Positions 45,861 to 59,184 are shown, counted from the first letter of the stretch. The stretch is DNA of 64,000 nt from Papaver somniferum (GCF_003573695.1 NC_039361.1:90476149-90540148), one strand, 5' to 3'. Translations and numbers: made by a program. Notes: generated by a model from the letters alone, not told the origin.

Positions 45861-47632
45861 GAGCAAATAAAAAAGAAAACCGAAAGGATCTTACAAATCT
45901 CACAAGACTTGCAAAACCTATAAGAGTTAATCACGAGGGTTCCGCACACCAATTTTGATAACCAATATCAAAACCGAAACTACAAAGTAATTTTTTTTTG
46001 ATATGTTATCAACGAAAAAATTGTCCTAAGCAATTTTCCCTAATAGTTTAGCAAAGCAAAAATCGACTAAGCATCTTAGTTCCTTTGCTAAACCGATTGT
46101 ACAAATACAACCGCGTGTTCGATAAGACCAAAATAAATATCATAATTAACTCTATTTTTTCTCACCGGGTTCTAATTATCCATATAACTTAGACCTTTCA
46201 ATTTTAAACAAGACAAGTACTAGGTTAGTTAACTATCATTTCTTGTTAAGGCATTCGGTTAGACTTGAATAACCGAATCTCCACTTTGATAAGTCTAACT
46301 AAGATCATAATTAACTTAGTTTCTCTTATCCGGAATCAAATTGGACTAAACAATTCATCCCGAAAACCTTTTCTTTTGTTAAGCCATAACAATTCATACA
46401 AACCAAGTAAACCAATTTGCATAATTATTTACCTTAACCGGATGCAATTAAAACAACATAGACATTAAAGTACCGCAATTGCACCGAAATTTCGCAAGAC
46501 TGAACAATTGATACCAAAAAATAAAGAAAGATAACAATAGTTTTTCTTAACCGGAAACAATTGAATCACACACACATCCATACACAAACAATGGAATAAA
46601 CATCAATTGTACCAAAATTTCGTTAAGCAAAAGCAATAAATATATGCAATAAAATCAGGCTTTTCTTAAATAGGAAAATGATTAACTAACAAAGTCGTTA
46701 CCTCAAATTTCGCATCCTCTTCTCCAATGATGTTTGCATCTTCTCAGGGAGAATTAATACCAAAATATCACTATGTTGTCATCCTCTTGCAAGACAAAAG
46801 AACAACAACAACCAACCATTACTAGAGAAAGGTTGAAAACATGTTTTAACTTATGCATAACAAAAGTTGAAAACCCCGAAACACATATGCTTTTATTCTA
46901 AACCAAACGATTCAACATATGGTGACTTTTTCACATATTGTTTCAATTAGAACCCCTCATGATCCTTTGATAAAGCCTACCAACATGGGCTAGAACTCAA
47001 TCCTGCTAAACCAAAAAGTCACCCAAACCATAAGGGTTCACACATCATATGAGATCGAATATTAAGGTCATGAAAACCGAAATCAAACATCCCATAAACA
47101 CATAAAAAAATATAGACATTCATTCACATAGATTTGCTTCTTGGAATCGGTCATACCACACGAATTCATACACACGACTGTTTTAGGCATAACTTTTGCA
47201 TACGAAGTCCGAATTCAGTGATTTTTGGCTCGTTTTAACCGTATAAAGAAGAGATACACATATATGATCAGTAGATCTCAACATCATAAACTCAAAATTA
47301 CCGTTTCTATCAAAAGCTCAAATATAGATAGATAAAGTATGAGTATAGAAGAAAATAAATCTCCCTAAAGATGTTAATTAGTCATATAATAACCGAGAGA
47401 TCATGTGCTCAGTTTTACATGCTTCCTCACCATTCATAATATTGAGCACAAAGGTGAGCATGCACAATTAAACACAACTAGGTAGTGTTGAGTTGATCCT
47501 TGTCTTGTTCGTCACGAGTGAGTAAGACAGAATCATCATTCTTGACCTCTTGCTCGATTTGTTTTCTTATTCCATCTCTTGTTTTTCTTCTTTAGGGAGC
47601 ATGCACAACATAGTGATTTGTTTTTTCTTATC
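45861..47632 (-). other. Untranslated internal region of S2
   Basis: No gene. 45861-47100 is collinear with S1 1-1260. 47340-47600 resembles S1 2150-2300, so S2 lacks the S1 stretch that carries ORF2. Confidence 0.6.
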
Positions 47633-49759
47633 CCATGGGTCGGGCCAGCCGGCCATGCCTTAGCCGTGGCTGGTCCCATGCTTCCTCCATTATTTTTCCT
47701 TATTTTGTTATTTTCATAAACTCATGAAGACTCCTTCATTCTAACAACTTTTCTTGTTTCAGCAAAACTCATGGTTTCTCCATATTTTCATGGTTTCTCC
47801 ATATTTTGTGGTTTCGTGAAGAATAATAATATAAAATAGGGAAAGGTGTCGCGGGACCGGGCAACTTAGCCGGCCGGCCATGCCCTAGCTGTGGCCGGTC
47901 CCACACCTAGCAATCCCCAATATTTCATAATTTTTTATTTCTCTCATCATGAAACTTCCCCGTTTCAGCGAAATCATGGTTTCCCCATATTTTCTCAAAT
48001 ATTGCGCAAACCACAAAAAGGCCCAAAGTCAACATGGTCACATGACCGACTAGGATACTCACGAAATATATTAAAATATTATTATTTCACACTTGTGACC
48101 TAATTTGCGCAATCGCTCGTATTGGGTCCAAACTCTTCACGACCAACTCGGGGTTTGTGAAAACGCCCATCAGTTGTACCACGATCACTAAGGGCCGATC
48201 TCACGCCATCTTGGTCACTTTTCCATAATTAGGTTTTATCACCTAATGCTCAATTGAGCACTATTTCAATAAATGACGAAACCGTCATTGAATCGTCATT
48301 CTTTCACCAACTGGTCAATCCAAGACCCTGATGCACGCTCACTCGAGTAAGTGGGCATCACATGGACGTCCATAATTCCATGTGGTCGGTCCCCTCTCGC
48401 TCAGTGACTTATTGTCATCAATTCATCAATTAATGAACAATTGATCAAAAATTAGGGTTTCGAACAAACACTCAAGAAATCATCATTCTCAGCAAGTTCA
48501 AAACACTAATAAATTCATGTTGATCCATCAATCAACATCTGGATTAATTATATAATATTCGGTAGTCTACCAATATTTTAATTAATATTTTATTGGGTCA
48601 TGCACCAATAAATACTTCGTCGAGAGCAATACTTGCTCAGTCGCTCAAATATTGATCCAACTATCAATATTCAGTAATTTATACAGTAATTCGTCGAATT
48701 GAGCAATACTTGCTCAATTTCCCATATTCAGTAATTCGCAATACTTGCTCGAATATTGATCCAACTATCAATATTCAGTAATTCGTCGAATTGAGCAATA
48801 CTTGCTCAATAACCCATATTTAGTAATTCGCTATACTTGCTCAGTTGCTCGAGTATTGATCCAGCGATCAATATTTCAGTAATTCCTCGAATTGAGCAAT
48901 ACTTGCTCAAGTCAGTAATTCATCACTGAATTTACAATATTGCTAGTACGTGCAATGTCAATATCATTCAAACTAGTCTCAAAAAACATGTTAAAATCAA
49001 TGAATCGCTGAGCCTTCATCACTCATGCTCGATTCAACAAAACCTAGACTCACTGTCTAATCAGTCAACAACCGATTAATTAATCCACGTCTGTCATGTA
49101 GACTCCACGATTCGTGAGACATCAATCACGTCACATGGAAGATATCAATTGAGGTTTTGGTCTGGCGGCCTACGGCACGTGGATTCATCCACGATGAGAA
49201 TGTGAGTAAGTCGTGCAAACGGTTGAAATAGTTAGCAAAGTAGTGGGTGGACGGTTAACTAAGTATCTGCACGACCTGGAACTGGTTTCACCACGATCCT
49301 CCACTTTCCTACGCTTTCACTCAAGAAACCTTCACAATTACAGGGATCAGGATGTTTATCATTCTTGTAATATGCATAAGTCCAAATCGAGGACAACAAA
49401 TCATTATCATCATTCGTCAACAACTCGATTAAAACTTATTCACAGAACTCAACTTCAGCAGTTCATAATTTTGCAGAAACCTTCAGCACATCCACAATCC
49501 TTGATCATCATTGATCCCACACAATTCTCAGCTTCCCTCCTACAGATCAACCCATCTCCCTCTTTGCGACCGAATTGACTCTGGAACGGCCATTGACTTG
49601 GTTTAGGCCGGAGTCCTACAGATCGATCTCTCTAATCTAAGCACTCCCTTTGCAATGCATCTGTGTGAGGTTCAGCAGTTTGCTCGGTCGAGGAGTCTCG
49701 TCCGCACGCTCGACTCTTCACTTTGTTAAAAAACCATAAAACCGTTTTCCCAATCCACA
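47633..49759 (+). repeat. 5' LTR of Tat-C, missing its first 1.4 kb
   Basis: Matches 57208-59573 throughout and ends cccaatccaca. Contains GC-rich boxes (47633-47690, 47848-47910) and the palindromic sub-repeats. The TATA position near 49370 reads tatgcata instead of tataaata. ORF 49213-49578 here is chance. Confidence 0.82.
48600..48920. repeat. LTR sub-repeats with the palindrome TTGAGCAATACTTGCTCAA
   Basis: Three copies of attcagtaattcgtcgaa plus the palindrome (48699-48717, 48791-48809, 48892-48910), 90-100 bases apart. The arms TTGAGCAA and TTGCTCAA pair perfectly around a 3-base loop. Equivalent copies at 58493-58712. Confidence 0.8.
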
Positions 49760-49762
49760 TAT

Positions 49763-49780
49763 TGGCGACCACAGTGGGAG
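49763..49780 (+). other. Primer-binding site of Tat-C (Arg-tRNA type)
   Basis: tggcgaccacagtgggag three bases after the LTR end. It resembles TGGCGACTCCGCTGGGGA, the complement of a plant arginine tRNA 3' end, the usual primer of Tat/Ogre elements, with several differences. Confidence 0.6.
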
Positions 49781-49816
49781 ATTAATCTCTCGGTTGCAAT
49801 CTCACGTTTTCATAAG

Positions 49817-51020
49817 ATGGTTGATATTAGGTCAGATTCAGTTACTAATCCTAACACAAACAATGATAGCACTAGCAACAATGGTGCTTCCAACACCGGT
49901 TGTGTCGATAACACTTCTCCTCAAACCAACGTCGGAAGTAATCCTCTCTTTGGCAGGTCTCCTGAAGAAATCATAGAAAATCCTCCTACCATAACTTATC
50001 TCATAAATATTCAGTAAATTCTTTCCAAGAATCAGGTAGAGATGGCAACAATACAGAAGGAACTATGCGCTCATCTCAAGGACCTCACAGACAAGTTGTC
50101 ACCTGCACAGACTTCGTCCCAGCGCCATTCGGAGAAACAGAAAGCCAAAAAAACAGACCCGAAGTCTCTTCAATTCATGTGGTGGATGATGAAGTCTGCA
50201 AAGCTGCAGAAAATCCACCAGAGAAGTTTGCAGGCTTCATAACCCGTGAAGACCTGGAACGCTTTATGGAAGATCGAGAAAAAGACAAAACACCATCTGT
50301 TCACCGTCATCAACCTCTATATCCTGCTACTACGCAAAAGATTCCTCTCCCGAAGGGTTACACCTCACCAACGTTCACACTGTACAGCGGAACGGGTAAC
50401 GCTCGAGAACATATCTCTCGATTCTTGGAAGCACTAGGCGAGCACGAACACAACCATGTCGTCCGTATGAAGGAATTATCGAAATCCCTGACAGGCCGAG
50501 CATACACATGGTACAACAACATTTCACCTTGGAGCATCACTGGCTGGGGAGAGATGATTAACACATTCTACCGGAAATACTTCTTCGTATTACTCTCTTT
50601 GACTTATGAAGAATGTCTCAGAAGAACAATGAACATCCGAACGACTATGTGAAGAGGTTCAGAGTCCAAGATTTGGATTGTTATGACCTGAATGTCATTG
50701 AACAATAACAGGTAGACTTGTGCATTAACAGAATGATCCCGGTCTACAGAGCCTTGCTAGAAAATCTCCGGTTCCAGACTTTCTCAGAGCTTCATGAAGC
50801 AGCCGGACAATTAGCGACTACCGCACATGCTTTACTGGAAAGAGAAAGACCTAGACTGAGAACCTCGTGATACTCAGCGTCTCTTCAATAGAAAATACAA
50901 CCTCCAACCTTCCATGAACGTTGTTGCTGAAGGAAACAAAAGGAAAGCCAAAGCACCACAACATAAGCATACTTCTCCAATCTCTCAGGATACTTCACAA
51001 GTGCAAAGAAAGGATAACCA
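49817..51020 (+). pseudogene. gag: gag of Tat-C, broken
   Basis: Start MVDIRSDSVTNPNTNNDSTS; stop at about 50015, the same frame then reads MATIQKELCAHLKDLTDKLS; after a frameshift the 50065-50652 segment carries the capsid core: PLPKGYTSPTFTLYSGTGNA, HISRFLEALGEHEHNHVV, LTGRAYTWYNNISPWS and WGEMINTFYRKYF. After another shift, YVKRFRVQDLDCYDLNVIE and LHEAAGQLATTAHALLERER can be read to about 50870. The F-x-x-Y-x-G-x-x-x-P/A-x-x-H pattern is typical of Tat gag. At least two frameshifts and two stops. Confidence 0.78.
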
Positions 51021-51910
51021 ATCTTGAAATGCACAAACCTCAACCCGGCATCAACGAACGGGGAAATGATCAGGAAGACTCAACTTCTCTCTTCTCATGA
51101 AGGAATGATCGACTTACTGGAAGTTTGGGTTCAAGATGGTGCAATCAAATTGTTGTTCATCAGGAGACAACCAACTGAAGAAGAAATGAATCATACTGCT
51201 GCCTTCATAAGTTCACCAATCATCCAACAGGTGACTGCAGTATTTTCAAAGAGAAGGTTGATCCATAATAGATTCAACTGGGGACTGAAGGAGTACATAA
51301 GAATCCTCTTCCAGTCAGAACCCTTACATTCTCTGAAAAATCAGTCAAAGAAGCAGTTCAATCATTGATCGAGCATATCTGTGAATTGCTCTATCTGTCT
51401 AAGGCATGGAGGAAAGACATATTCACATCACAAAATTACATTGTGTAAGAAATCTGTCTATCCCAAAAATACTCCTTGAACCTTCATCCACAAGGATATG
51501 CACGACTAGGGACTAGTTACCACACTCCATCTCAGAGGAAATGAATCCGGAAGAATGTTGATTGATGATGACACTGCCATCAACATCATTCTACTGAAAA
51601 CCCTCGGAGCCGCAGGCATCACTCGATAAGAAGCTAGTCGTGATCCCATCTCAATCAGAGACCTTGAAGGATCGCTCGGAAATATTTATGGCTACATCAC
51701 TGTCGAAGTGGACATAAGTTCAACCTGGACAGAAACCAAGTTTCACATAATCAAGATGATCCGGAATATGACATATTTTTCAGACGAGCGTGTATCCATG
51801 CTAACAGAGCGCCTTTGGTTGCACATCTCTACAATGAAGAAATTTCTGATCCAGAAGATTTTACAGGCATTCCATCATCAGAGCACTTGGAGGAATTTTG
51901 AACTTTGACG
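51021..51910 (+). pseudogene. gag-protease junction and protease remnant of Tat-C
   Basis: 51090-51180 reads LLEVWVQDGAIKLLFIRRQP, then EEEMNHTAAF, the decayed remains of the cysteine/histidine motif that follows in Tat gag. At about 51541-51640 the protease active-site region reads MLIDDDTAINIILLKTLGAA, where an intact protease would have a DxG motif, then a stop. The frame goes on with DLEGSLGNIYGYITVEVDI. The catalytic motif is damaged, so no activity is expected. Confidence 0.6.
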
Positions 51911-52264
51911 AGATTGAAGCAAGAACCTGCAAAAGATGCATAGACACTCATCAAGAGGTTCCGCACTCAGGAAAGACGTTATGGATAATAACTTCACCGC
52001 ATTATTATTTTACCAAGTGGTTGAATCTGACATTTCTCCGAATCGAGCACCGAGACATTCATTACTGAGATGATGTCCAAGCATGGCAAAGAATACTTTA
52101 GGTGTTTCTCCATAGCCTTGCAGGAGTGTCCATGTGTTCCAAAAAATCAGAAAACTCTGATGTTTGCACAAGTGTTGAATCCTACTACCGCAACGAAAAG
52201 AATGCTGAATCAACATAAGATACTCAGGGCCGAGATGATCAAAGCTAAGACATTTGATGCTTAA
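51911..52264 (+). pseudogene. Possible integrase remnant of Tat-C
   Basis: About 51985-52040 reads YYFTKWLNLTFLRIEHRDI, reminiscent of the integrase core DYFTKWVEA...IEHKD; HQEVPHSGK lies upstream. There is no intact catalytic triad, and RT and RNase H are not seen between protease and this segment, which suggests a deletion of most of pol. Weak evidence; could be coincidental. Confidence 0.35.
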
Positions 52265-54335
52265 GGGATATGACGCTTCAACGCTCAAGCCTCTAATAAG
52301 CCTTCAAATTGTACTCCTAATCAAAGAGTACACCTTCTATAATAGCGCATCTAGCTTCAGCACAAATATCTCAATGGTGACACACTGATTCAATACCGAC
52401 ACGATCAAAGTGCTATAGTCGATAAGTCTTCACTATCCCATGATAATACTTCTGGAGCAGATGCATCATCATTTATCGATGGAAAAAACTCCTTTGACAC
52501 ACTGGGGACTTGATCTTATCGAATGAAGTCCGCTGCTTCTATCTGCCCAACAACATCAATTCCCTGACAAAGCCACTTCGCGGCTCACTAGATGGAGGAG
52601 CAACACTATGTCGATAATCATGGTTCTAGCCTTCTCGGTATCTGGAGAAACTCTATCCATAGTATCTGCATCAACAATAATTTCTGGAGAAAACTCCATC
52701 CATGGTCTCAGCATCAACAACGGTCTCAGGAGCACCATCCTCATGACAGGGCTTCATCAACTATCCGTTCTCTGAAGTGTTACTCGATGGATCGTACTTC
52801 TTTAAGCCCTAATAATTCATATCAATATGTTTAGACGCGAAAACATGTTAACATGAGCGTCTTCCAAAAAGCTTGCACGATGGACGGGCACGAGCCAAAG
52901 TATTCTACAAAATGTTCTCATCACCTCTACAAAGGAGATACAACACATTTCAGTCCATGGGTTTACAAAAACGTACTAATGAGTGAGGAATGGGACAATG
53001 CTTCCTCAACAAAATATGTTCGTCTATGTATCTGCTATAACATACCAAAAGGGCGCATCAATCGTACATACGAGCTGAAATATATGGCCTTTACTGTCAG
53101 GTCTACGAAATCTGAAAAATTTGTACGGGATTACAAATTACAAATGTGCACGCTTCGTTGGCTGACCTCTACAACTCCAAATTGAGTGATTCTTTTCTCA
53201 TGTAATAGCTCAGTCTCTTAGATTCAAAAGTTGGGGTCAAGTATCGAATTCCAACGTCGTATGAGGTTCCTACAGTTTCCAGAGCATACAACATGCAAGC
53301 AGCAATTCTTAGACGGGATTCATAACTTCCACAGTCGATCGGTGTCCACCAGGTCATTCCGCTAAGTACTTCATAAAGGTACCTGCAACTTCGACCACCT
53401 AGGTTTTTACATCAATTTTTCTACCTGGGTCCTCTATTTAGGTCTTGCCATAAGAAGGGAAAACGAAAAGAGAGATTTAACAAAACACTGGGGACTGACG
53501 GTCCACTGATCATGGCGATGAGTTTCACAGTCCAAGACTCGTGACACCAGACTCTCGTGCGCTGATAATTCGTCATAAAAGGAATGCTGCCACCAGGACA
53601 TGCAATCATGGTCATTACATGACCCCCCCTTGAGAGCAACCTCGGCGATGATCCCTTGACTAGGGTTTCGGAAGTGATGTTTCTACGACTGACAGAAGCA
53701 AGATGGCACTACAAGCACCATGCTCATGTATCAATCAAGGGGTCCTGATCTCAAATGAATCAATGACATCAAAATCCTTCACCAACCGTTCAAGACACAA
53801 GCGAATGGTCTAAAGACACGACATGAGTGTTTTACAACAAGCCCGTCTGAGATAATTTTACGCTTCCCTGTATAATATGACAAACTGGGAGCAATTGGTG
53901 AAGAATCTAGGGATGGTTCATATACCATTATCTTCGTATAGATGTTCTCTACAGCATATCAAAATTTCATAACAATCAGATGAACGAGCAAGGAGATGTG
54001 GCCAAAACATTGGACAACATACAATCTGAAAAAGTTCTGAAAGTCTCCTGGAAGTTTACTGTTTCGCCTTTTTCAGGCCCTAAACATGCTCAAAACTCAA
54101 AAATCTTTTGTGTGAAAGCTTGGAAATTTCCTGGGCTTGAAGATACATATGCAGACCGCAAAAATCCGATTCTGGACGAGGATTCTATAGTGTTTTTACT
54201 AAAAGACTGAAGTCTGAAATTTTCTGGTGACGTATTTCAGCAAAGTTACTCGTATACTCACATGGATTCTCATTCATTCATTCATAAATCAGAAATTTCA
54301 TACTTCCATGAAGAAATTGCAAGAGATGTACTTAC
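52265..54335 (-). other. Tat-C region downstream of pol, partly antisense-gene remnant
   Basis: No intact gene. 53844-54300 is collinear with the 647-base intron of the Tat-B antisense gene (24619-25080). At 52556-52744 the minus strand has a twice-repeated VDA(D/E)TMD-like segment that could derive from the acidic last exon. The plus-strand ORF 52853-53185 is not recognised. Confidence 0.4.
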
Positions 54336-54915
54336 CAGGAGAGTCTCTAAATCATTTGAGGGCTCGACAATGCCGGAATCTCCATTGGCAATGTTGTTAT
54401 CTCCATTCGGTTCGGGATTTCGAAAATTCTCCATATTCCCATGTTCCAAAGAAGAGTGTGCTTAATCAACATGCTGCATATCTACAATAATTTCTTCCTG
54501 GACTCAGCAACAACAATTATCATTATTTCATTCAAGGAGATGCCACGATCACCGAAAGAGATACTACATCGACTTCTTCACCAGTGCTGGATTCCTGGAT
54601 TGTTTTCCCGGGAACAAGTTGATGACCTTCATGGATCAAAAGTCTGAAAAGAAATAACAAACCTTGGTCTCGTGATCCTAATTGCACGGGTAGAGAAAAT
54701 TCATGACACAAGGAGCGTTAACAACTCACCAAAGAAATGGCTGGGGACTGCACGTCATTTGCTAACATACTGTAGTCCTTACTGCTGGGTTCTTCGCTCC
54801 TGTAGACTTTCTTCCATTTCTTTGGATCTCACTATACGATCATCCTGTGGTAAAGCTAATGAAATAACCAGAAGTGCAACTCAGTATGAAGGATCTCTCA
54901 CCATCACTCAGAGGT
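54336..54915 (-). pseudogene. Decayed exons of the antisense PMD-type gene in Tat-C
   Basis: Exon 54497-54336 equals the 25281-25114 exon of Tat-B: same acceptor context (gagtccag) and donor (gtaagtaca), 162 bases or 54 codons against 56, translated as NMENFRNPEPNG against KIENIQNPEPNG, with one stop. Further upstream exons are recognisable at 54643-54568 (donor damaged to gtagtatc, 76 against 87 bases) and 54844-54730 (115 against 132 bases). The next exon is deleted, and only about 50 bases of the PMD exon remain (54862-54915, matching 26108-26160). Confidence 0.68.
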
Positions 54916-56239
54916 CCCAGAAGTACCATTTCTTAAAGTTGCATTCGTAGAGATGTCGTCTCTGGAAACACCATCTTTGGAAGTATAATCATGGGAGTCG
55001 GTCATTCTTGCAAAGTGGCCACTTCAGCACATCGTTCATACAAAGCGCAGGATTCAACAAAACAATGAATCATGGAATAAAGGTGCTCACAACAGCGTCT
55101 ACAAAAATGGTAACCATCCAACTCTTACCTATTTACAATTTCACTAGATGTAGTGATTACTATCTCGAGAATTTGTTCGCTCCTTCAAACCTGAAAATAC
55201 GAACAAAATTCGTTATTCAAAACCATAACTTGATTTTCATGAAACTGTGAACAACTCACGAAACTTCCATCATGAGAACAATTCACATTATTTTCACCGT
55301 GTGAGCGACTCCCACCGAGTGAACACTCATTGATTTTGTGCATACACTATTAGATCACAAAATCCATACAAGTAGTATTTTGTCAAAAATTGTTTACTTC
55401 TAGCAATTGCTGAAAATCAAAAATTTAATTTCACATCAATTTTCACTATGTGAACATTCACTGGTTTTTCAAAAATTGGACAAACGTCCATTCTACAATT
55501 ATGAAAACTTACATACAGACATTTTTCACCGTGAGTAATTGTCTACTTTCAACAATTGTTCAAAATGAAAACATTGATTTTACAAAAAATATATTTTTCA
55601 ACGTGAAACTCACGTAACTGGAAAATATATGTATATATTTTTGCTCCCTCTCGCGAGCATCCGTCTTTGAAACGAGAAGTGTATTTTCGAAAATTTATGA
55701 AAGCTCACATATTGAAAATAAAAAATTTCATGAAAGCTCATAGAATTTTTTTTATCACTAACAGACGCATGTCTATTCAAAAAAAAAAAAAACCTTTTCT
55801 CTCGTACGAGCATCCACCTTTGAAACGAGAGTTTACTCCCTTTTGTGAAATCTCACATACTTAAAATTAAACTTTTGGCTTTCGTGAAAGCGCATAGACA
55901 AAAATTTTATCACTATATTTTGTTTGTTTCTTAACTAACGAACGAATGAACATCTGGTCTTAAAACAAGGATTTCTTTTTGGGCTCGGGCTCGCAAACAT
56001 TAAACCGACCAAAACAGGATGCCTGACCGTCCAAATCAGCAGTGCCTCATCTCACAGGATGACACTCCATCATTCAGGGTCCTTACCTGAGCATTTTCTT
56101 GTACATGACACCATTGGAGCAAATCGAGGATTCTGAAAATACCTTTGTAGACTGAGTTCAACCACCGATCTCATCGACTGAAAATCACCATTTAATGCAT
56201 ACTGCGGAACATGACTGTCCCTCACTAAGCAGGGGACTT
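54916..56239 (+). other. Tat-C region before the 3' LTR
   Basis: No gene. Holds a two-copy degenerate repeat at 55650-55920, each with gagcatcc..tttgaaacgaga, gaaagctcac/gcgcat and tttttatcac, and the polypurine tract aagcaggggactt at 56227-56239 directly before the LTR. Confidence 0.6.
55650..55920. repeat. Degenerate tandem pair of about 150 bases
   Basis: Two units share ctctcg..gagcatcc, ctttgaaacgaga, tgaaa(g/t)ctcacata and cgtgaaagc/catgaaagc..catag..ttttatcac. A poly(A) stretch (55778-55791) lies between them. Confidence 0.6.
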
Positions 56240-58489
56240 AGTTTATGGTGGATTTTCAACAAAGGACAAAACCGTAAAATCATGATGCATGTCCCTTGAC
56301 ACGGCTTTCAGGCATGCAACGATTCATATTTTACGAAGCCATGATGAACATGTATGTCGAAAGGCCTCCACTAGATGAGCGTTCGATCCCTGACATTTCA
56401 TCGTGCCCTCTATGTAAAATAACATAATTGGGAGGTTCTCCGTAAGATTGAGAGCATTAACGCCTTCAGGACGTCGGTGATACTCACTGTTCCCTGACTA
56501 CATGAGAGAGACACTCCTCTACATAGAAGAACGATTGGGCGGTTCTCTGTAAGATTGAGAGAAATAACGCCTTTAGGACTTCGGCAACACTTGTTGTTTC
56601 CTGACTATGCACCTCAGAACGGGTATGACGCTTTAACTGGCTAATATCCCTTCTGCAATAGATTAATTCTACCGTGACATTCACCACTGAATTCCTAGAA
56701 GATAATCTATTTTATCTCATTACTCTGATTTCATGATCGAATCCACGGCTGATATCATGGAATGCTAATAGATAATCTCATTACTCCGATTTCATGATCG
56801 AATCCAAGGCTGAACTCATGGGATGGTAATAACTACTTTCATTACTCCGATTCTGTGGTTGAATCCATGATCCCATGGAATGGTACTACCTATTTTATTA
56901 TTATTACGAATTCATGGTCGAATCCACGGCTGATCCTATGGATTGATAATAATAAACTACTCACTTTTATTACTCAATTTCATGAATCATTCTCCACTGA
57001 ATTTCATAAATTAGTAATAAGTACTCAATAATCGGGCATCTGGACTATCACTGAGTAAGTCCCATCTAATGGTGCAAATGTACTCAAAAATGATACACGA
57101 ACGAGCAACCAATTATGCGAATGAGCATCCAAAATATGGACAAACGAGGAATCGTGCACGAAACAGGAGTGAGAAAATAATAACATTAAAATAATGGAGA
57201 AGCGATCATGGGTCGGGCCCACCAGCCGGCCATGCCTTAGCCGTGGCCGGTCCCATGCTTCCTCCATTATTTTTCCTTATTTTGTTATTTTCATAAACTC
57301 ATGAAGACTCCTCCATTCTAACAACTTTCCTTGTTTCAGCAAAACTCATGGTTTCTCCATATTTTGTGGTTTCGTGAAAAATAATAATATAAAATAAGAA
57401 AAGGTGTCGCGGGACCGGGCAACTTAGTCGGTCGTCCATGCCCTAGTTGTGGCCGGTCCCACACCTAGCAATCCCAAATATTTCATAAATTGTTATTTCT
57501 CTCATCATGAAACTTCCCCGTTTCAGCAAAATCATGGTTTCCCCATATTTTCTCAAATATTGCGCAAACCACAAAAAGGCTCAAAGTCAACATGGTCACA
57601 TGACCGACTAGGCTACTCACGAACATATATTAAAATATTATTATTTTAATATTCACGAAATATTGATCAAATGGGCATACTTGCTCATTCGAGCAAAATC
57701 AAGAATTCCAGTCAAAGATTGAACTCTTCTAAAAATCCAAGTTATTGCTCAAACGCACATCAAAAAATGCCGAAACTCTCAGGTCTGAGACACGGACATT
57801 ATGGTGACACGAGCATGCTCCCTTGAACGACCAAGGGAGACTCTAGGCTTGCAACGAGCCGGTCCCACACGTTTCACACTTTTGACCTAATTTGCGCAAT
57901 CGCTCATATTGGGTCCAAACTCTTCACGACCAACTCGGGATTTGTGCAAACGCCCATCAGTTGTACCACGACCACCAAGGGATGATATCACGCCATCTTG
58001 GTCGGTCCCTCACTTTTCCATAATTAAGTTTTATCACCTAATGCTCAATCGAGCACTATTTCAATAAATGACGAAACTGTCATTCAATCGTCATTCTTTC
58101 ACCAACTGGTCAACCCAAGACCCTGATGCACGTTCACTCGATTAATTGGGCATCATATGGACGTCCATAATTCCATGTGGTCGGTCCCCTCTCGCTCAGT
58201 GACTTATTATCAGCAATTCATCAATTAATGAACAATTGATCAAAAATTAGGGTTTCGAAAAAACACTCAAGAAATCATCATTTCAGCAAGTTCAAAACAC
58301 TAATAAATTCATGTTGATCCATCAATCAACATATGTATGAATTATATAATATTCGGTAGTCTACCAATATTTTAATTAATATTTTATTGGGTCACACACC
58401 AATAAATAATTCGTCGAGAGCAATACTTGCTCAGTCGCTCAAATATGGATCCAACTATCAATATTCAATAATTTATACAGTAATTCGTC

Positions 58490-58715
58490 GAATTGATCAA
58501 TACTTGCTCAATTTCCCATATTCAGTAATTCGCAATACTTGCTCAATTGCTCGAATATTGATCCAACTATCAATATTCAGTAATTCGTCGAATTGAGCAA
58601 TACTTGCTCAATTGCCCATATTCAGTAATTCGCAATACTTGCTTAATTGCTCGAATATTGGTCCAGCTATCAATATTTCAGTAATTCCTCAAATTGAGCA
58701 ATACTTGCTCAAGTC
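58490..58715. repeat. Palindromic sub-repeats in Tat-C 3' LTR
   Basis: Copies of TTGAGCAATACTTGCTCAA at 58592-58610 and 58694-58712, and a one-base variant at 58493-58511, each after cagtaattc(g/c)tc. Confidence 0.8.
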
Positions 58716-59184
58716 AGTAATTCATCACTGAATTTACAATATTGCTAGTACGTGCAATGTCAATATCATTCAAACTAGTCTCAAAAAACATGTTCAAATC
58801 CATGAATTGCTGAGCCTTCATCACTCATGCTCGATTCAACAAAACCTAGACTCACTTTCTAATCAGTCAACAACCGATTAATTAATCCACGTCTGTCATG
58901 TAAACTCTATGATTCGTGATACATCAATCACGTCACATGGGGGATATCAATTGGGGTTTTGTTCTGGCGGCCTACGGCACGTAGATTCATCCACGATGAG
59001 AATCCACGTCTATCATGCAGACTCCACGATGCAATGGTTGAAGTAGTTAGCAAAGTAGTGGGTGGACGGTTACCTAAGTCTCCGCACGACCTCGAACTGG
59101 TTTCACCATTATCTTCCACTTTCCCACGCTTTCACTCAAGAAACCGTCACACTTACAGGGATCAGGATGTTATCATTCTTGCAA

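Larger units (their letters stand above)
42640..47632 (-). mobile_element. Sirevirus-like element S2, 3' half only
   Basis: Minus-strand: a 3' LTR (42640-45464) preceded by several polypurine tracts and 2.2 kb of untranslated internal sequence, then cut off at 47632 where a Tat-C LTR begins. Repeated aaagggggagaaa tracts before the 3' LTR are a signature described for Sireviruses. No coding sequence remains. Confidence 0.75.

Noticed and set aside
48600..48920. CRISPR-like regular spacing of palindromic repeats
   Set aside because: The spacers are themselves repeats, the repeats lie in plant LTRs, and no cas gene or prokaryotic context exists.
49213..49578. Plus-strand ORF of 121 codons near the end of the Tat-C 5' LTR
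   Set aside because: The matching part of the 3' LTR (about 59040-59400) does not keep this frame.
52853..53185. Plus-strand ORF of 110 codons in Tat-C
   Set aside because: No recognised motif and no equivalent in the other copies; it may be decayed element sequence. Kept only as a note in the region entry.
55778..55791. Poly(A) run as a possible LINE or SINE tail
   Set aside because: No target duplication or SINE-like promoter boxes next to it; it lies between two copies of a local repeat.
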